Made by a program: the position numbers and the translations under genes | Shown here: piece after piece, positions 32,319-36,355 of the stretch | How positions within the stretch are numbered: the first letter of the stretch is position 1 | How the letters are laid out: every line of letters starts with the position of its first letter | The notes under the pieces: model-generated | The model's input: only the letters and a program-made list of their open reading frames with translations | Database searches by the model: none | What the model was told of the DNA's origin: nothing | Origin: Chloroflexota bacterium | Lineage (GTDB): Bacteria; Chloroflexota; UBA6077; JAJPHF01 | NCBI GenBank assembly: GCA_019686175.1 | Contig: JADGHJ010000006.1 | Span: 1 to 36,355 of the forward strand | Length of the DNA stretch: 36,355 nt | Direction: 5' to 3'

Positions 32319-33206
32319 ATGGTCCTGCATAAGTTCGACTTCGCGGAGCCGCGCAGCCTGGAGGAGGTGCACGCGCTGCTCGGCGAGCACGGCGACGATG
32401 CCAAGCTGATGGCGGGCGGCACCGCCCTGATGCTGTTCATGCGCCAGAAGCTGGTCCAGCCCGCGGTGATCGTGAGCCTGCGCCACGTGCCCGGCCTGCA
32501 CACGGTCGAGGCGCTCGATGGCGGCGTGCGCATCGGCGCGCTGGTGACGCACCGCCGGGCCGAGCTGGACCCCCTGGTCCAGCAGCGCTTCCCAGCCCTC
32601 CGCGACACGCTGCGCCACGTGGCTACCATTCGCATCCGCAACATGGGGACGCTGGGGGGCAACCTGGCGCATGCCGACCCGGCGCAGGACCCGCCGGCGA
32701 TGCTGATCGCGCTCGGTGCCAGCGTGCGGCTCGCGGGCCCGAACGGCGTGCGGACGGTGCCACTGGATGAGTTCTTCACAGGGTATTATGAGACGGTGTT
32801 GGAGCCGGGCGAGGTCCTGACCCACATCGACATCCCGGGGCCGCGGGGCGACTTCCGCCAGGCGTGGAGCAAGTTCCTGCCGCGCTCGGTCGACGACTAC
32901 GCCACGGTGGCGGTCGGCGTGGGGCTCACGCTGGCGCCGGACGGGCAGCGCGTGGCGGACGTGCGGATCGGGATCGGCTCGGCCGGCGAGACGCCGATCC
33001 GCGCCCGTGCGGCCGAGGATGTGCTGCGTGGCCAGCTGCTGACCGACGACGTGTTGCGGGCAGCTGGCGAGGCGGCGGCCGCGGAGTGCGACCCGCTGAC
33101 CGATGTCCGTGGCTCGGCCGAGTACAAGCGCGAGATGGTCAAGGTGTGGGTACGGCGCACCATCCGCAAGGCGGTCGAGGCCACGGGAGGCGGGCGCCCG
33201 GCGTAA
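32319..33206 (+). CDS. Mo hydroxylase FAD subunit (CoxM type)
   Basis: FAD-binding medium subunit, 295 aa, of the same hydroxylase. The FAD pyrophosphate is held by the two classic motifs MAGGTALMLFMRQ (about residues 30-42) and NMGTLGGNLAHADPAQDPPA (about 108-127). The C-terminal CO-dehydrogenase-flavoprotein domain follows, with GIGSAGETPIRARAAE and a VRGSAEYKREM end. It accepts electrons from the 2Fe-2S subunit and passes them on to NAD or quinone. The start ATG 32319 follows GGAGAG. It lacks the extra 4Fe-4S loop known in 4-hydroxybenzoyl-CoA reductase, arguing against that specific enzyme. Confidence 0.93.
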   Translation: MVLHKFDFAEPRSLEEVHALLGEHGDDAKLMAGGTALMLFMRQKLVQPAVIVSLRHVPGLHTVEALDGGVRIGALVTHRRAELDPLVQQRFPALRDTLRHVATIRIRNMGTLGGNLAHADPAQDPPAMLIALGASVRLAGPNGVRTVPLDEFFTGYYETVLEPGEVLTHIDIPGPRGDFRQAWSKFLPRSVDDYATVAVGVGLTLAPDGQRVADVRIGIGSAGETPIRARAAEDVLRGQLLTDDVLRAAGEAAAAECDPLTDVRGSAEYKREMVKVWVRRTIRKAVEATGGGRPA

Positions 33207-33253
33207 GATAGCTCTAGGGCCGCACGGCGACGAGCACGGCGCAGCGGGGGGAG

Positions 33254-34858
33254 ATGATGCAAGCGGTCGAGACGCCCGTCCTCGGGCAGGTACACTACCG
33301 CGACCTACGCGAATGGCTGGCCCTCGTCGAGGGCTTCGGCGAGCTGACCCATGTGAAGGGCGCCGACTGGCACCTTGAGCTGGGCGCCATCTCCGAGCTG
33401 AACTACCGCCGCAAGCCGACCCCGGCGCTGCTGTTCGACGAGATCAAGGGCCACCAGCCGGGCTTCCGCGTGCTTACGGCCTCGTCGTCCAGCTCGCGGC
33501 GGCTGGGGACCTGCCTGCGGCTGTCCACCGACCTCACTGATGCCGAGCTGGTCGAGGCGCTGCGCGGCCGGCCCTTGCGGTGGGAGCAGAGCGCGCCGCG
33601 CTACGCTCCGCGGGTGGTCAGCGACGGGCCGATCCTCGAGAACGTGCGCGAGGGCGCGGCCGTCGATCTGAGCCTCTTCCCCGTGCCGTTCTGGCACGAG
33701 CACGACGGCGGCCGCTACATCGGCACGGGCTGCTCGATCATCACCTGCGATCCCGACACGGGCGCCACTAACGTCGGCGCCTACCGCTGTATGCTGATCG
33801 ACGACCGCACCATCAGCGTGCAGATCATCCCAGGCAAGCACGGGCGGGTGCACTACGAGAAGTGGTTCGCCAAGGAGGGGCGGGCGCCGTTGGTGGTGGC
33901 GCTGGGCGGCGATCCGCTGCTGACGATCCTGTCGGGCCTGGAGGTACCGACGGGCATCAGCGAGCTGAACTACATGGGCGCCATCATCGGCGAGCCGGTG
34001 GAGGTGCTGCGCAGCGACCTGACCCCGCTGCCGATCCCCGCGCGCAGCGAGATCGTCCTCGAGGGCTGGATCTACCCGGACAAGCAGGGTCGCGAGGGGC
34101 CGTTCGGCGAGTGGACGGGCTACTACTCGGGCAGCGTGCTGCCGTCGCCCTATCTGGAGGTCCAGCGCCTGTACTACCGCCACGATCCCATCATGATCGG
34201 CGCGCCGCCCTCGAAGCCACCGCACGACTACTCGTACATGCGCACCGCTATGAAGTCGGCGATGATCTACGACGCGCTGGTCAAGGCCGGGGTGCCGGAC
34301 GTGCGCGGCGTGTGGGCGCACGAGTGCGGCGGCGGGCGGCTGTGGATCGTGGTGAGCATCACGACGCGCTTCTGCGGCCACTCGCGCCAGGCGGGCGCCA
34401 TTGCCGCCCAGTGCCGTGAGGCGGCGTATATGAACCGCTTCGTGGTGGTGGTGGACGACGACATCGACCCGATGAACCTGGAAGAGGTCGTCTGGGCGAT
34501 GAGCACGCGCTGCGACCCGGCCGAGGACATCGACATCATGCGCAAGGCGTGGGGCAGCCGCGCCGATCCGCTGCTCGTCGACGGCCAGCCGCCGTACAAC
34601 TCGCGCGCCGTGATCGATGCCTGCATCCCGTACGAGCGGAAGGCGGACTTCCCGCGGGTGGCCCAGGCCTCGCCCGCGCTGCTGCAGCAGATCGAACAGA
34701 AATGGGCCAGCGTGTTCGCCCAGCGGCCAGCTCCGGCCCCAGGTGTAGGCGGCCCCGAGCGCGTGCGCGCGTTGCTCGATGCCAGCCCGCGCGGGCCGTC
34801 GCGCGCGGCGGAGCTACCCACGGACATGGCGGCGGGCGAGGGCCGCACAACCTACTAG
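33254..34858 (+). CDS. UbiD-family prenyl-FMN decarboxylase
   Basis: A 534-aa UbiD/Fdc-type (de)carboxylase, which uses prenylated FMN to remove CO2 from aromatic or unsaturated acids. The catalytic triad of the fungal Fdc1 (Arg, Glu, Glu) has counterparts with matching spacing: Arg178 in TNVGAYRCMLID, Glu281 and Glu286 in REGPFGEWTGYYS. The metal-binding HGRVHYEKW segment is also present. Start ATG 33254 or 33257, after a G-rich site. It lies 47 bases after the FAD subunit on the same strand, so the acid it acts on is probably a substrate or product of the hydroxylase. The UbiX flavin prenyltransferase is not in the window. The C-terminal 40 residues form a low-complexity tail. Confidence 0.93.
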   Translation: MMQAVETPVLGQVHYRDLREWLALVEGFGELTHVKGADWHLELGAISELNYRRKPTPALLFDEIKGHQPGFRVLTASSSSSRRLGTCLRLSTDLTDAELVEALRGRPLRWEQSAPRYAPRVVSDGPILENVREGAAVDLSLFPVPFWHEHDGGRYIGTGCSIITCDPDTGATNVGAYRCMLIDDRTISVQIIPGKHGRVHYEKWFAKEGRAPLVVALGGDPLLTILSGLEVPTGISELNYMGAIIGEPVEVLRSDLTPLPIPARSEIVLEGWIYPDKQGREGPFGEWTGYYSGSVLPSPYLEVQRLYYRHDPIMIGAPPSKPPHDYSYMRTAMKSAMIYDALVKAGVPDVRGVWAHECGGGRLWIVVSITTRFCGHSRQAGAIAAQCREAAYMNRFVVVVDDDIDPMNLEEVVWAMSTRCDPAEDIDIMRKAWGSRADPLLVDGQPPYNSRAVIDACIPYERKADFPRVAQASPALLQQIEQKWASVFAQRPAPAPGVGGPERVRALLDASPRGPSRAAELPTDMAAGEGRTTY

Positions 34859-34877
34859 CCGCAGGAGGAGCGGGACC

Positions 34878-35330
34878 GTGAACCTGACGCACAAGATCAC
34901 CATCCCGGCGCCGCGGGACAAGGTGTGGAACTTCCTCATGGACATCCCGCGCGTCAGCAAGTGTATCCCGGGTGTGGAGAAGGTCGAGCCGCTGGGCGAC
35001 GACAAGTACCAGGGCACGATCAAGCAACGCGTGGGGCCGATCGGCGTCACCCTGACGGGCGTGCTGAGCGTGGTGGAGAAGGACGAGGCTGCGGGCCGCG
35101 CCACGCTCCAGGGCGAGGGCAACGATCGCAAGATCGGCGGGCTGGTGCGTGCCAAGATGGCCATGTCGCTGCGCGAACTGTCGCCCAACGAGACCGAGCT
35201 GACGGTGGACACCGATGCCAATGTCGGCGGCCGGTTGGGCGAGTTCGGCGGCGCGGTGATCAAGAAGAAGGCCGACCAGACCATGGAGCAGTTCGCCAAG
35301 AACATCCGCGCCGAGCTGGCCAAGAGCTAG
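34878..35330 (+). CDS. CoxG-family SRPBCC protein
   Basis: A 150-aa START/SRPBCC-fold protein of the CoxG family (COG3427). In CO-dehydrogenase gene clusters CoxG helps anchor the enzyme to the membrane. Typical start: NLTHKITIPAPRDKVWNFLMDIPRVSKCIPGVEKVE, then YQGTIKQRVGPIGVTLTGVLSVVEKDE and the helix QTMEQFAKNIRAEL at the end. The start is GTG 34878 with a perfect AGGAGG at 34863-34868; the open frame upstream is a shadow of the UbiD gene. It is the last gene of the unit, 19 bases after UbiD. It supports that the Mo hydroxylase is the membrane-recruited kind even though the catalytic loop is not of CO type. Confidence 0.93.
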   Translation: MNLTHKITIPAPRDKVWNFLMDIPRVSKCIPGVEKVEPLGDDKYQGTIKQRVGPIGVTLTGVLSVVEKDEAAGRATLQGEGNDRKIGGLVRAKMAMSLRELSPNETELTVDTDANVGGRLGEFGGAVIKKKADQTMEQFAKNIRAELAKS

Positions 35331-35353
35331 CTCGCCCCGCTCGTTTGCCACTT

Positions 35354-35390
35354 GGCGGCTCTCGCCCTCTGGGCGCGGGCCGCCTTTGTG
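35354..35390 (+). terminator. Terminator after coxG
   Basis: GGCGGC-tctc-GCCC, a 3-base loop, then GGGC-gcgg-GCCGCC, followed by TTTGTGTGT. This is a GC-rich hairpin with a small internal loop and a T/G tail, 24 bases after the coxG stop. It is a likely intrinsic terminator of the hydroxylase operon. Confidence 0.65.
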
Positions 35391-35543
35391 TGTGCGCCGT
35401 TGGGCCCCTGTAGTGATCCGCGGCGGCGGCCGATGATCCCAGCGAAGAGGGAGCTTCACCCGAGGAGCCTGCTGCGGGCGTCCCCACGGCCCCACCTCGC
35501 CCGCACGCTTCCCGGGCGGCCAATCCATCCGCAGGGAGGCTGG

Positions 35544-36355
35544 ATGCTGGGCGCCTCGTCACCGCCGCGCCCCCCCGTTGCGCTGTTCCCCGCTGCGCTG
35601 CGCTGGCTGCGCGCTGCGCGCGAATGGCTGCCCGCCGGCCGCGCGCTGCCGCACGACGCCTGGCAGCAGCGCCACCGCGCCGTGCTGGCGCTGCTGGGGC
35701 TGCATGCCGCCGTGATCGCCGCCTCCGGTTGGTACGTGACCGGCTCGCTGTTGCACAGCCTGGCCGAGGCGGGGGTAATCGCCGCCTTCGCGGTCGCCGC
35801 GGCGTTGCCACTCGCGCGGCCCCGCACGCGCGCGACGCTCGCCAGCGTCGGGCTGCTGGCCTGCTCCGCGCTGCTGGTGCATCTCTCGGGCGGCCTGATC
35901 GAGATGCACTTCCACTTCTTCGTGATGCTTGGCATCATCGCGCTGTATCAGGACTGGCTGCCCTTCCTGGTGGCTATCGGCTACGTGGTGCTGCACCATG
36001 GCTTCGTGGGCGTCGTGCAGCCGCAGGTCGTGTACAACCACCCGGCGGCGTGGAGCAACCCGTGGCTGTGGGCGGGGATCCACGGGGCATTCGTGCTCGC
36101 AGCCAGCCTCGGCACCCTGGTCGCCTGGCGGCTGATCGAGCAGCAGGCGCTGCACGACCCGTTGACGAACCTGCCGAACCGTACGCTGCTGCGGGAGCGG
36201 CTCAACCACGCACTCACCCGGCCGGAGACGCAGCAGCCGCTGGCCGTGCTGTTCCTCGATCTGGACAATTTCAAGTCGGTCAACGACACGGTCGGCCACG
36301 CGATGGGCGATGCGCTGCTGCTGGCGGTGGCGCAGCGGCTGCGGCGTAGTGTGCG
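35544..36355 (+). CDS. Membrane-bound diguanylate cyclase (partial)
   Basis: Runs through the right edge of the window; 270 codons are visible. After a basic N-terminus come about five or six hydrophobic helices. They include IEMHFHFFVMLGIIALYQDW and VVLHHGFVGVVQP, His-rich membrane sequence seen in other sensory GGDEF/chemotaxis proteins. A cyclic-di-GMP synthase (GGDEF) domain then starts: ALHDPLTNLPNRTLLRERL and VLFLDLDNFKSVNDTVGHAMGD with the metal-binding Asp. The GGDEF signature itself is beyond the window, so activity cannot be judged and a C-terminal EAL domain is possible. The start ATG 35544 follows CAGGGAGG. The conserved His suggest heme or metal binding in the membrane part, which is inference. 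Confidence 0.8.
   Translation, partial: MLGASSPPRPPVALFPAALRWLRAAREWLPAGRALPHDAWQQRHRAVLALLGLHAAVIAASGWYVTGSLLHSLAEAGVIAAFAVAAALPLARPRTRATLASVGLLACSALLVHLSGGLIEMHFHFFVMLGIIALYQDWLPFLVAIGYVVLHHGFVGVVQPQVVYNHPAAWSNPWLWAGIHGAFVLAASLGTLVAWRLIEQQALHDPLTNLPNRTLLRERLNHALTRPETQQPLAVLFLDLDNFKSVNDTVGHAMGDALLLAVAQRLRRSV

Noticed and set aside
32319-33206. 4-hydroxybenzoyl-CoA reductase as the specific identity of the Mo enzyme.
   Set aside because: The FAD subunit is short and shows no extra Cys-rich loop for a 4Fe-4S cluster, which that enzyme needs.

Overview
The window is a very GC-rich (by eye about 70%), densely packed bacterial stretch with short intergenic gaps and many ATGA/TGATG stop-start overlaps. 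Gene content and protein style suggest an uncultured Chloroflexota-type bacterium: TatA and TatC coded apart, a MoaC-MogA fusion, a stand-alone EutA, a CoxS/L/M-type molybdenum hydroxylase with UbiD and CoxG, a CDGSH protein, a YkuD L,D-transpeptidase and sparse extended -10 promoters. No rRNA, tRNA, insertion sequence, CRISPR array or phage gene was seen, so the taxonomic guess is moderate to weak. The first 60 bases are a C/G low-complexity run that looks like a contig edge. The last gene runs off the right end.

Left part (1-7.9 kb): tatC; a minus-strand group (YbaK-type deacylase; a membrane-anchored unknown coupled by ATGA to an Fe-S uracil-DNA glycosylase); leucyl aminopeptidase; a polysaccharide-type flippase whose 5' end appears frameshifted; a MetE-fold protein without any cysteine; and a small lipoprotein. 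Middle-left (7.9-15 kb): a minus-strand operon with a catalytically degenerate M3-peptidase-like protein, moeA and a moaC-mogA fusion (molybdenum cofactor synthesis). It is divergent from lpd-lipB (lipoate-dependent metabolism) and an L,D-transpeptidase. Middle (15-20.1 kb): a cold-shock-domain protein with a long disordered arm, a CDGSH Fe-S protein, a TatA fused to a zinc ribbon, and an HD phosphohydrolase followed 6 bases later by a LysR regulator that ends in paired palindromes.

Middle-right (20.2-27.9 kb): a bicupin and EutA (B12 lyase reactivase) without its lyase, closed by a strong hairpin; a flavodiiron-type metallo-beta-lactamase-fold protein; ClpS; two terminator hairpins; then a minus-strand set of cupin, M20-type carbamoylase/allantoate amidohydrolase, aminotransferase and a small unknown. 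Right part (27.9-36.4 kb): an IclR regulator, a pseudo-receiver protein, then one long plus-strand unit: 2Fe-2S, molybdopterin and FAD subunits of a xanthine-dehydrogenase-family hydroxylase, a UbiD-type prenyl-FMN decarboxylase and a CoxG/SRPBCC protein. A U-poor terminator follows, then a membrane-bound diguanylate cyclase cut by the window end.

Taken together, the window makes Moco (moeA, moaC-mogA) and probably uses it in the hydroxylase unit. That unit, together with UbiD and next to an IclR regulator and an N-C bond hydrolase plus transaminase, reads as a catabolic module for an aromatic or heterocyclic acid, or a purine-like compound. The substrate cannot be read from sequence alone.
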